From positions 1-12,468 of the forward strand of contig JAEYYW010000175.1 of assembly GCA_023428265.1 (NCBI GenBank): a stretch of DNA of 12,468 bases, written 5' to 3'. The position numbers were made by a program, and so were the translations under genes. The notes under the pieces are model-generated. The model did no database searches, was not told where the DNA came from, and saw only the letters and a list, made by a program, of their open reading frames with translations. Positions 6,282-12,323 of this stretch are shown here, in pieces. Positions within the stretch are counted from its first letter, which is position 1; every line of letters begins with the position of its first letter. The DNA comes from Bacillota bacterium (GTDB lineage: Bacteria > Bacillota > Clostridia > Christensenellales > UMGS416).

Positions 6282-7049
6282 ATGGCCAAAAGAATACATG
6301 GCGGCTTCACACTGGAATGCCAGTTATACGGGCCGGTGAAAGCATATCTGCAAACAATGGGCTGGGATATGAAAGCCGAAGTGCAGGGATGGGACGGTGC
6401 CGCCTGCCGCGATGGCAAACTGCTGGCGGTGGAGATGAAGCTGACGCTCAATCTTGAAGTAATATTGCAGGCGGTGCAGCGGCAGAAGGCCGCTGACGCC
6501 GTTTATATTGCCGTGCCGGCAAAGCGGGCAGCAATGCGCACCCAACGCTGGCGTGACACGCTGGACCTTCTGAAGCGGTTGAACATCGGCTTGCTGGCCG
6601 TTTCAGCGGCTGAGGGCGGTCATGAAGTGGAGGAACTCATTGAGCCGGCCGGGCAACACAGCCCGGCAGCCAAAGGCCATGCGGTGCGCCGCAGGCTGCG
6701 CGTGCTGCAGGAGCTCAACGGCCGCACCGGAGACTATAACATTGGCGGCGTCCATCAGGTCAAGCTGATCACAGCCTATCGGGAGGCAGCCCTGCGGCTG
6801 GCCGCCAGGCTGGCCGACTGCGGGCCCATGAGCGCCAAGCAGCTGAAGCCCGCCGGACAGAAGTCCAGGAGCACCTACAACATCCTGACCGCCAATCATT
6901 ACAACTGGTTTCGGAAGTTGGGCGGCGGGTTGTTTGATGTGACAGATGCGGGCAGGGCGGCACTGCAAACCTATTCAGAAGTGCTGGGCCAGCCCAACGA
7001 TTGTGACAGTTCCAACGAGGATGTTTTTGCAGGCACGATCCTGGATTAG
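6282..7049 (+). CDS. DUF2161-like protein with PD-(D/E)XK nuclease-type N-terminus
   Basis: The 255-residue product resembles the DUF2161 group of predicted PD-(D/E)XK phosphodiesterases. The core reads D39 (QGWDGAAC), then E51-M-K53 (LAVEMKLTLN) and a following helix with QAVQRQKAADAVYIAVP, which is the D...ExK...Q layout of the fold. Residues about 155-235 (MSAKQLKP, STYNILTANHYNWF, GLFDVTDAGRAAL) look like a winged-helix segment, so DNA binding is likely. ATG 6282 is preceded by GGGG about 5 nt away; the GTG at 6276 has no Shine-Dalgarno. It is not obviously part of a restriction or toxin pair here. Because the promoter carries a palindrome, autoregulation is possible, but that is inference. 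Nuclease activity is predicted from residues only. Confidence 0.68.
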   Translation: MAKRIHGGFTLECQLYGPVKAYLQTMGWDMKAEVQGWDGAACRDGKLLAVEMKLTLNLEVILQAVQRQKAADAVYIAVPAKRAAMRTQRWRDTLDLLKRLNIGLLAVSAAEGGHEVEELIEPAGQHSPAAKGHAVRRRLRVLQELNGRTGDYNIGGVHQVKLITAYREAALRLAARLADCGPMSAKQLKPAGQKSRSTYNILTANHYNWFRKLGGGLFDVTDAGRAALQTYSEVLGQPNDCDSSNEDVFAGTILD

Positions 7050-7050
7050 C

Positions 7051-7087
7051 TTGATTAATTATTCCACTATTTGTATAATTATTAATA
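7051..7087 (+). promoter_or_regulatory. argC promoter with two tandem ARG-box-like operators
   Basis: TTGATT (7051-7056) and TATAAT (7074-7079) are 17 bp apart, and the start codon is 33 bp past the -10. Two 14-bp sites match the ArgR/AhrC core TGAATWWWWATTCA at 12 of 14 positions each: TGATTAATTATTCC (7052-7065) and TGTATAATTATTAA (7072-7085). They start 20 bp apart, one on the -35 and one on the -10, which is the paired, same-face arrangement used by arginine repressors. AT-richness raises the chance background. Confidence 0.68.
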
Positions 7088-7111
7088 TCTCGCATTTTAT
7101 CGGAGACCAGA

Positions 7112-8056
7112 ATGAGATTCAAAGCATTCATTGACGGCCAGCACGGCACCACAGGCCTGCAGATTGAGGAGCGGCTATCCGCCCACCCGGATGTTGAGCT
7201 GATGCGCATCCCCGCGGAGCTGCGTAAAGACACAGCCACCCGCAAGGAGTATATCAACGGCGCGGATGTGGTATTCCTCTGCCTGCCGGACGCAGCCGCG
7301 AAGGAGTCGGTCTCGCTGCTGGAAAACAGCCGCACCAAAGTGATCGACGCAAGCACCGCCCACCGCACCAGCGCCGATTGGGCCTACGGCCTGCCGGAGT
7401 TGGGCGACGCGCAGCGCTCGAAGATTGCCTCTTCCCACTTTGTGTCGGTGCCGGGCTGCTACGCCACCTGCTTTGTGCTGGCAGCGGCGCCGCTGGTTGC
7501 GCAAGGTGTGGTGGGCAGTGACTATCCATTTGTGGTCAGCGGCGTGTCCGGCTACAGCGGCGCTGGCCGCGAGGCCATTGAAAAATATGAGAACCCAGGC
7601 AGGGCGAAGCATCTTTCCGCCTCACTGTATTACGCGCTGGGAATGGCCCACAAGCACCTGCCGGAGATGCGGCTGCATGCCGGCCTCCGGCACGCACCGG
7701 CATTCAACCCAATCATCTGCGATTTCCGGCAGGGCATGGCAGTCTCGGTGCCGGTGCTCAGCCGGCTTGCCGGCAAGCCCCTCTCCCCCGCCATGCTCCA
7801 GGAGCTATACAGCAGGTATTATTCCGGCCAGAGCTTCGTGCGCGTGATACCGCCGGAGCCCTCCGCCGGGCTCATCGACGGCTGTCTGGACCCGATGGCC
7901 TGCAACGGCACCAATATGGCCGAGCTGTTTGTGCGGGGCAATGAAGAGCAGGCGCTCGTGATCGTGCGGCTGGACAATCTGGGCAAAGGCTCCTCCGGCG
8001 CTGCGGTGCAGTGCATGAACATCATGCTGGGGTTGGACGAGGGCCTGGGGTTATAA
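7112..8056 (+). CDS. argC: N-acetyl-gamma-glutamyl-phosphate reductase (class 2 ArgC)
   Basis: ArgC catalyses the NADPH-dependent reduction of N-acetylglutamyl-5-phosphate to the semialdehyde, the third step of arginine synthesis in the cytoplasm. The 314 residues fit the shorter class 2 form. The nucleotide-binding turn is FIDGQHGTTGLQ (7-18), VVFLCLPD closes the Rossmann half, and the catalytic Cys116 lies in SVPGCYAT. VSGVSGYSGAGR and the C-terminal LDNLGKGSSGAAVQCMN are family motifs. ATG 7112 has GGAG 6 nt upstream. It leads a same-strand run with the next two genes (gap 36 bp to the preferred start of the next). No other arg genes are in the window. Regulation by ArgR is suggested by the two sites over its promoter. 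Confidence 0.94.
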   Translation: MRFKAFIDGQHGTTGLQIEERLSAHPDVELMRIPAELRKDTATRKEYINGADVVFLCLPDAAAKESVSLLENSRTKVIDASTAHRTSADWAYGLPELGDAQRSKIASSHFVSVPGCYATCFVLAAAPLVAQGVVGSDYPFVVSGVSGYSGAGREAIEKYENPGRAKHLSASLYYALGMAHKHLPEMRLHAGLRHAPAFNPIICDFRQGMAVSVPVLSRLAGKPLSPAMLQELYSRYYSGQSFVRVIPPEPSAGLIDGCLDPMACNGTNMAELFVRGNEEQALVIVRLDNLGKGSSGAAVQCMNIMLGLDEGLGL

Positions 8057-8092
8057 ACCATCTCCGCAGGCGGGCACGAAATGGAGAAGAAC

Positions 8093-8701
8093 ATGATCCT
8101 CAGTCATCAGGGCAAGGAACCGCAAATTGATCCCGGCGCCACGGTTGTACCCACCGCCACAATTTGCGGAGACGTGCGGATCGGCCCAAACTGCCGGATC
8201 ATGCACGGTGCGGCCATCATTGCGGAAGGCGGCAGCATTTGCCTTGGAGCAAATTGCGTGGTGCTGGAAAACGCTGTGCTGCGCAGCACGGCGCGCCACA
8301 GCCTCATCATTGGTAGCAATGTGCTGGTGGGGCCAAACGCCCATCTGGTGGGCTGCACGGTGGAGGATGAGGTCTTTATCGCCACCGGCGCTTCCGTCTT
8401 TCACGGTGCCACGTTGAAAACCCGCTCGGAAGTGCGCATCGGCGCCGTGGTGCACTTGAAAACCGTGCTGCCGGAGGGTGCCACTGTGCCCATCGGCTGG
8501 GTGGCCGTGGGCAACCCCGCGGCGATCCTGCCGCCGGAGCAGCATGAAGAGATCTGGGCTTTGCAGAAGCCTCTGAACTTCCCGCTGACCGTTTATGGTG
8601 TTGACCGTGACGAAGAGGGCGGCAACACCATGCTCCGGATCATGGAGAGCATGACCGGCAATCTGGAAAGCCATCGCGGTGACAGGAACATCTCAGGGTA
8701 A
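8093..8701 (+). CDS. Left-handed beta-helix protein of the gamma-carbonic anhydrase-like superfamily, metal ligands apparently lost
   Basis: The 202-residue protein begins like family members (SHQGKEPQIDPGATVVPTA) and then shows hexapeptide repeats [LIV]GxxxX (ICGDVRIGPN, ICLGANCVVL, LIIGSNVLVG, VFIATGASVF) typical of a trimeric left-handed beta-helix, followed by a C-terminal helix. ATG 8093 is preferred (GGAG 6 nt upstream, matches family N-termini); ATG 8081 is possible. In active gamma-carbonic anhydrases two zinc His occur in a GHNxxxHGC motif. Here the segment is GPNAHLVGC (80-88), and the RGD-like segment is IAEG, so zinc binding is doubtful. An acyltransferase-like or structural role is possible. 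It follows argC closely and is probably co-transcribed with it. Confidence 0.8.
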   Translation: MILSHQGKEPQIDPGATVVPTATICGDVRIGPNCRIMHGAAIIAEGGSICLGANCVVLENAVLRSTARHSLIIGSNVLVGPNAHLVGCTVEDEVFIATGASVFHGATLKTRSEVRIGAVVHLKTVLPEGATVPIGWVAVGNPAAILPPEQHEEIWALQKPLNFPLTVYGVDRDEEGGNTMLRIMESMTGNLESHRGDRNISG

Positions 8702-8758
8702 CCGCCGCATATTAGATGAACACGTTGCATACAATCTCCTGTCAGGAGGCCGGAGCCC

Positions 8759-9193
8759 GTGGCAGGATTGACCGAAGTGGAAGCCAAGCTGAAGCTGCCC
8801 GTGCTGAAACGGGTGAAAAAGCTCAAGAAGCTCCGTCGCCGCATGCGCCTGTGGGGTGCCTGCGGCGTGCTCTTGGCCGCGACCGGCTGCGGGCCGCTGC
8901 TTTATTACCTGCTCTCCGGCAAGCTCCCCCCCATCACATTTGAGCAGACACTCCATATCTCAAGCGAATGGGCCATAATTGCCGGCACGGTGCTGATTGG
9001 CTGGCTGGGCTCCATGCTTTTCTACGGCCAGTTCAAGCGTGACAAAGACAAATATGATAAAATCAGAGCGGGGGCGGTTGAGCTGATCAAGGCCGGCGAC
9101 CCCATTTGCGAGTGCAACTGGACGCCTTGCTCCTGCAAGGATGACCTGATCCGTCTGATGAACGAGGATCATGATATCAATCTTTCTTACTGA
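8759..9193 (+). CDS. Small two-TM membrane protein with Cys-rich C-terminal motif, function unknown
   Basis: The 144-residue product starts at GTG 8759, supported by AGGAGG 9 nt upstream. Residues 15-30 are strongly basic (KRVKKLKKLRRRMR). Two hydrophobic segments follow at about 31-53 and 69-90, then a charged stretch (KRDKDKYDK). Near the C-terminus is CECNWTPCSC (117-126), four cysteines spaced CxC-x4-CxC that could bind metal or form disulfides. I do not recognise a family. It lies 57 bp after the beta-helix gene on the same strand, so may belong to the argC unit. Its last 17 bp overlap the end of the convergent membrane-protein gene. Confidence 0.78.
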   Translation: MAGLTEVEAKLKLPVLKRVKKLKKLRRRMRLWGACGVLLAATGCGPLLYYLLSGKLPPITFEQTLHISSEWAIIAGTVLIGWLGSMLFYGQFKRDKDKYDKIRAGAVELIKAGDPICECNWTPCSCKDDLIRLMNEDHDINLSY

Positions 9194-9893
9194 TGAGCTC
9201 CGGCCAATATTTCATTGGGTTCCTTAATGCAAGCAGGAGCAACCCCATCCCAACAATGAGGATCAAGCCCCAAGCAATAAAGCCGATCGCGGATAGCGGG
9301 CTATCCACCATGAACGCGATGGCACTGGTCAGGCCAAGCGGCACATAAGCAAAAAACGCTATCCTGGCAGCTCCCTGCAACCCCCTCCGGCTCAAAGCCA
9401 GCGCAAGGAAAAACAGCGCCAAGCTCATGAAGATGCCCCAACCGGTCATTTCAAGCGCAAACATCGCTGACCGCCCGTCATAGGGCAGGAAACGCTCCAA
9501 GCCAGCAGCATTGCCCTCCAGCAGACTTATGCGTACAACAGAGAGCTGCACAAAACGATTGATGCCCACAAACACGGAGAACATCCCACAGAACACAATC
9601 CCCAACAGGGAATACACTTTCAATTTTGATGGCACAAGGTAATGCACCGATACGAACAGCACCGGCAGCAACAACGCAGAAACAGCAGTAGAAATGCCAC
9701 CAAACAATTGCACTGTTTCCGATGGCGGGAAGGTCATACCACCGGTTGCGGCCAACACTCCCATGAACACCAAGTAGACCAATCCGCACGCCGTCGTGAT
9801 GGCACTGGAGAGCAGTGCCAAACGATAAGCGGGGCGCTTTTCTTCCATGATAACAGGTGTAATTCTTGAGGATGAACAGTCGCTGCAATCCAT
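9177..9893 (-). CDS. Six-TM integral membrane protein, function unknown
   Basis: ATG 9893 is chosen because GAGG lies 7 nt upstream; the in-frame GTG at 9899 would be only 1 nt away. The 238-residue product starts MDCSDCSSS, then carries about six hydrophobic segments: around residues 25-50, 63-88, 92-118, 142-168, 178-197 and 201-225. No catalytic or transport motif is recognisable. The helix distribution resembles DUF4386-like or other small uncharacterised Firmicutes membrane proteins, but that is a loose impression. It is monocistronic, divergent from the VOC gene, and tail-to-tail overlapping (17 bp) with the two-TM gene. Confidence 0.8.
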   Translation of the reverse strand: MDCSDCSSSRITPVIMEEKRPAYRLALLSSAITTACGLVYLVFMGVLAATGGMTFPPSETVQLFGGISTAVSALLLPVLFVSVHYLVPSKLKVYSLLGIVFCGMFSVFVGINRFVQLSVVRISLLEGNAAGLERFLPYDGRSAMFALEMTGWGIFMSLALFFLALALSRRGLQGAARIAFFAYVPLGLTSAIAFMVDSPLSAIGFIAWGLILIVGMGLLLLALRNPMKYWPELISKKD

Positions 9894-9965
9894 TGACACA
9901 CCTCAACATCAAAACTTCCAACAGTATAAAAATTGCAAAACCATGGGGTTGATGCCATATCCATA

Positions 9966-9995
9966 TTCTCAATTATACTGCATTGCGCTATAATT
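9966..9995. promoter_or_regulatory. Divergent promoter region with back-to-back -10 boxes
   Basis: A perfect inverted repeat of AATTATA (9971-9977) and TATAATT (9989-9995) with an 11-nt centre places a TATAAT on each strand facing outward. For the plus strand, TTCTCA (9966-9971) is 17 bp before TATAAT (9989-9994) and serves the VOC gene. The minus-strand box lacks a good -35; an alternative minus -10, TATACT, lies nearer the membrane-protein start. The inverted repeat may also be an operator. Confidence 0.5.
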
Positions 9996-10019
9996 ACACC
10001 ATGTTTTGGGAGGTTCTTT

Positions 10020-10412
10020 ATGGCAGGATTGAAAGGCCTGGCGCACATTGGCGTCTATACCGCCGACATGGACAAGACTCTGGACTTCTATTGCAACAAA
10101 CTGGGCTTTGAGCTGTTTTACAGCAAGGACCTTGGCACAACGCAGCTGCGGTTTGTGCGTGCCGGTGCCTGCATCCTTGAGTTTATCAAGCCTGAGGGCT
10201 ATGACGGCTCAAAACACGCCGACGGCGTGATTGCCCACATCGCCGTTGAGGTGGAAGACATCCGCGCCGTTGTGGCAGGCCTGAAGGCCAAAGGTGTGGA
10301 GTTTTGCACGGAGGATGTGGCCGTGCTTCCGCTCTTCCCCACCGGCAGCACCAACATTTTCCTGATCGGGCCCAATGGCGAGTCACTCGAACTCTACGAA
10401 TACAAAGCCTGA
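10020..10412 (+). CDS. VOC (glyoxalase/bleomycin-resistance/dioxygenase) family protein
   Basis: The 130-residue protein is a single two-module VOC unit of normal length. It opens with GLAHIGVYTADMDKTLDFYC and NKLGF, the usual first beta-alpha-beta, and ends with IFLIGPNGESLELYEY. The four expected metal-ligand positions are occupied: His9, Glu54 (CILEFIKP), His73 (IAHIAVEV) and Glu124 (SLELYEY), the pattern of glyoxalase I-like lyases. Lactoylglutathione lyase activity is possible, but the superfamily is too diverse to name a substrate. ATG 10020 is preceded by GGGAGG with 6 nt spacing. It has its own promoter and a strong terminator, so it is a one-gene unit. Confidence 0.88.
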   Translation: MAGLKGLAHIGVYTADMDKTLDFYCNKLGFELFYSKDLGTTQLRFVRAGACILEFIKPEGYDGSKHADGVIAHIAVEVEDIRAVVAGLKAKGVEFCTEDVAVLPLFPTGSTNIFLIGPNGESLELYEYKA

Positions 10413-10420
10413 TTTAGCTG

Positions 10421-10450
10421 AAGCGGGCAGCCATACGGCTGCCCGCTTTG
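10421..10450 (+). terminator. Terminator after the VOC gene
   Basis: A perfect 12-bp stem AAGCGGGCAGCC/GGCTGCCCGCTT with loop ATAC begins 8 nt after the stop codon. The T tract is short (TTT). On the minus strand the arm ends in GCTT then CAGC, so it may also end the convergent small gene at 10475. Confidence 0.85.
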
Positions 10451-10474
10451 CCTATTCAACAAAAGTTATGTAGC

Positions 10475-10729
10475 TTAGCAGGATTTGTTGCAGTCACAGT
10501 TGTTGCCAAAGAGGCCGTTGTTGCCGTTGCACAAAAACAGAATTGCGATCACGATCAGGATCCAGATCCAGTCGCCGCCGTTGTTGTCGCAGGGGTCGCA
10601 GGTGTTGTTGCAGTTGTTTCCAAATATCCCGTTGTTTCCGTTGAACAGGAACAGGATTGCGATAACTATGATGATCCACCAGCTGTTGTCGTCATTGCAG
10701 CCGCAGCCGCCGCCGAATAAATTGCCCAT
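10475..10729 (-). CDS. Small Gly/Asn/Cys-rich hydrophobic protein with internal duplication
   Basis: ATG 10729 follows AGGAGG with 8-nt spacing, a strong initiation signal. The 84-residue product has two similar halves. Each has a hydrophobic run (WWIIIVIAILFLF at 17-29; WIWILIVIAILFLC at 54-67) followed by NGNNG-x-FGNNC. The N-terminus is GNLFGGGCGC and the C-terminus CDCNKSC. Short proteins of this composition are common in Clostridia genomes, often labelled chorion-class high-cysteine or sporulation-related, without a proven function. A membrane-inserted or spore-layer protein is a guess. The two DNA halves are direct repeats offset by about 117 bp, showing a recent duplication. Confidence 0.8.
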   Translation of the reverse strand: MGNLFGGGCGCNDDNSWWIIIVIAILFLFNGNNGIFGNNCNNTCDPCDNNGGDWIWILIVIAILFLCNGNNGLFGNNCDCNKSC

Positions 10730-11005
10730 ATGCTCAACCTCCTCGATGCCGAATGCTTCGTCCCTACATCATACGCAAGCGGTTGGGAGGAGGTTACTCA
10801 AGACGAAAGCCCAACAAAGAGTAGCTTCACATAACGATTATAAGAAAGAACTGCGGCAGAGAGCATAGAGACCAATATCGAAGAGGAACAGTATACTGTG
10901 TTCACGCTTAAACTGACATCTATATTTCGCTAAGATAAGAAATAATAATGAAAAGTATGCTTATTCGAGTATAATCTAAATTATTATGATGATTGGTGAG
11001 ACTAT
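10730..11005. other. Intergenic region with GC-to-AT composition switch
   Basis: It holds the strong ribosome binding site of the small Cys-rich gene at 10738-10743 (CCTCCT on plus) and, for that gene, a possible minus-strand TATGAT at 10773-10768 without a good -35. Composition shifts to AT-rich around 10800-10850. A plus-strand TATAAT at 10970-10975 and GGTGAG at 10995-11000 serve the next gene. Confidence 0.45.
10935..10947 (+). repeat. 13-bp direct repeat, left copy
   Basis: ATAAGAAATAATA occurs here and again exactly at 12133-12145. The two copies bracket the AT-rich frameshifted gene. It could be a target-site or attachment-site duplication, or chance in AT-rich DNA. Confidence 0.45.
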
Positions 11006-11662
11006 ATGAATAATGATAGGATGCTTAGTGGACTTAGGAGGAACAGCGAAAGCACACGAGAGTTAATTATCATTTCAATTGTTATCGCTTTTGGTGTTAA
11101 TGTTGTTACCAATGGGCTAACCTCGCTTCTGGGTATACAAAATGATGCATTCATTCAGTTATTAGTAGGAGCTGTTTTCTCTCTAGGAACAATTCTTCTT
11201 CTATTCATTTCGAAAGTAAAAAGACTAAACAGGAAACAAATAATTAAAGGATGTATGATATTTGACACGAAGAATAGAGATATTCTTCAAATTGAGAATT
11301 ACAAAATTTCCGAGGATATGCATAGTTATCTTCGCGCAGCATTCGTAGAAAATGAAGCTATGAAAACAATATGGATAAATCATCCAATATATGATGAAAC
11401 AACACACAAAACAGATGCTTCTAGTAAAGGATCCCAACTACTGCGCGAGCTTATTGAGTATTCTATTCTCGAATACTTATCAACTTTTTTATGTGATTAT
11501 TTTAACCGCTCTGACAATAGAAACGTAAAATTCAAGGAATATGACAGAAAAGACATACCTGATGTATTGCTAGAAAATAGATTCCTCAAGTTATTCTCTG
11601 AACCCATGGACAATAGAAATGCTTTATCTCAGAGATGGATGGTTATTCAATTAAGAGAATAG
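11006..11662 (+). CDS. Two-TM protein of unknown function, N-terminal part of a frameshifted gene
   Basis: ATG 11006 has GGTGAG 5 nt upstream and a TATAAT at 10970-10975. The 218-residue frame has TM segments at about 20-43 and 49-69, a basic KVKRLNRK boundary, then a soluble region. Natural sequence appears to hold up to Ala206. The last residues (LSQRWMVIQLRE) are out of frame: adding one T in the TTT at 11623-11625 would read NAFISEMDGYSIKR straight into the next frame. The restored protein would be about 374 residues. The gene is strikingly AT-rich compared with its neighbours, with AT-ending codons, which suggests acquisition. I do not recognise the family. Two-TM-plus-soluble layouts occur among defence-linked membrane effectors, but nothing else here supports that. 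Confidence 0.68.
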   Translation: MNNDRMLSGLRRNSESTRELIIISIVIAFGVNVVTNGLTSLLGIQNDAFIQLLVGAVFSLGTILLLFISKVKRLNRKQIIKGCMIFDTKNRDILQIENYKISEDMHSYLRAAFVENEAMKTIWINHPIYDETTHKTDASSKGSQLLRELIEYSILEYLSTFLCDYFNRSDNRNVKFKEYDRKDIPDVLLENRFLKLFSEPMDNRNALSQRWMVIQLRE

Positions 11663-12129
11663 ACGACGATGGTGCGAAAACAGTTATAATGGCTCGCAAT
11701 CCAGCAGGAGCAATCTATTCTCGATTTGACTTGACATTACCTATAAATAGCAAAATAACTCGAGTCAACCCGAACTCAATCAGCATTGATATGAGTAATT
11801 TCATAATAAATATATCAACAGAATATAGTGGATATAATTCTGTGATAGATAATAATTTTTATGAGTTATATCTTGGAATTTCTAGAAGAAGGGATTTTAT
11901 GAAGTATAGAGATTACCACTTTGAAGTAAAAATTGAATGCACATTCAGACTAAAATCGCTATTCTCACTAAAGAATTGGAGCAACTATGTATGGCTTGAT
12001 GATTTTATTAATGTCTTAACTGAGAAAGTTGACATAAAGGCATTTCAAAAAGAAATAAATTGGAATGCAGTATATACAACAGTTAAATGCATATCAAGCA
12101 GCAATAAAAAAGCACAAGAAGAAGTCTAA
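11635..12129 (+). CDS. C-terminal part of the frameshifted two-TM gene
   Basis: This frame is open from 11617. The ATG at 11635 has no Shine-Dalgarno and overlaps the end of the upstream frame by 28 bp, so independent translation is unlikely. The product is hydrophilic, with alternating strand-like segments (SRFDLTLPI, SISIDMSNFIINIS, YHFEVKIECTFRL) and a helical C-terminus, and no TM segment. Composition and codon use match the upstream piece. The best reading is the soluble half of one ~374-residue protein separated by a single-base deletion. A sequencing error or programmed slippage at the T run are alternatives. Confidence 0.62.
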   Translation: MDGYSIKRIDDDGAKTVIMARNPAGAIYSRFDLTLPINSKITRVNPNSISIDMSNFIINISTEYSGYNSVIDNNFYELYLGISRRRDFMKYRDYHFEVKIECTFRLKSLFSLKNWSNYVWLDDFINVLTEKVDIKAFQKEINWNAVYTTVKCISSSNKKAQEEV

Positions 12130-12132
12130 ATA

Positions 12133-12145
12133 ATAAGAAATAATA
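12133..12145 (+). repeat. 13-bp direct repeat, right copy
   Basis: The exact second copy of ATAAGAAATAATA lies 4 bp after the stop of the frameshifted gene. Match to 10935-10947 is 13 of 13 and stops on both sides. Confidence 0.45.
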
Positions 12146-12323
12146 TCAAGCAGTAGCAAAATCTTAAAGAGCCTTTTTGTTAGCCATTAATTACGCAATA
12201 ATTAGTAGCTTATGTACAATACAATCAACTTATTGACAACATCTGTTTTGAACAAGCAGCATCGATTTCTCACCTCTTCATAAATCATCGTCCTCATGCA
12301 AATAATAGCAAGAGGTGTTTTTT

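Noticed and set aside
8051..8674. Minus-strand 207-codon frame opposite the beta-helix gene
   Set aside because: Antisense shadow of GC-rich coding DNA; the plus frame has hexapeptide repeats and a ribosome binding site.
10448..10868. Plus-strand Val/Ala-rich frames over the small Cys-rich gene
   Set aside because: No ribosome binding site, low-complexity composition that follows from the antisense of Asn/Gly codons; the minus frame has a strong start signal and duplicated domain.
12233..12261. TTGACA at 12233 as promoter for the azoreductase gene
   Set aside because: No -10-like hexamer lies 16-18 bp downstream, so a promoter cannot be supported here.
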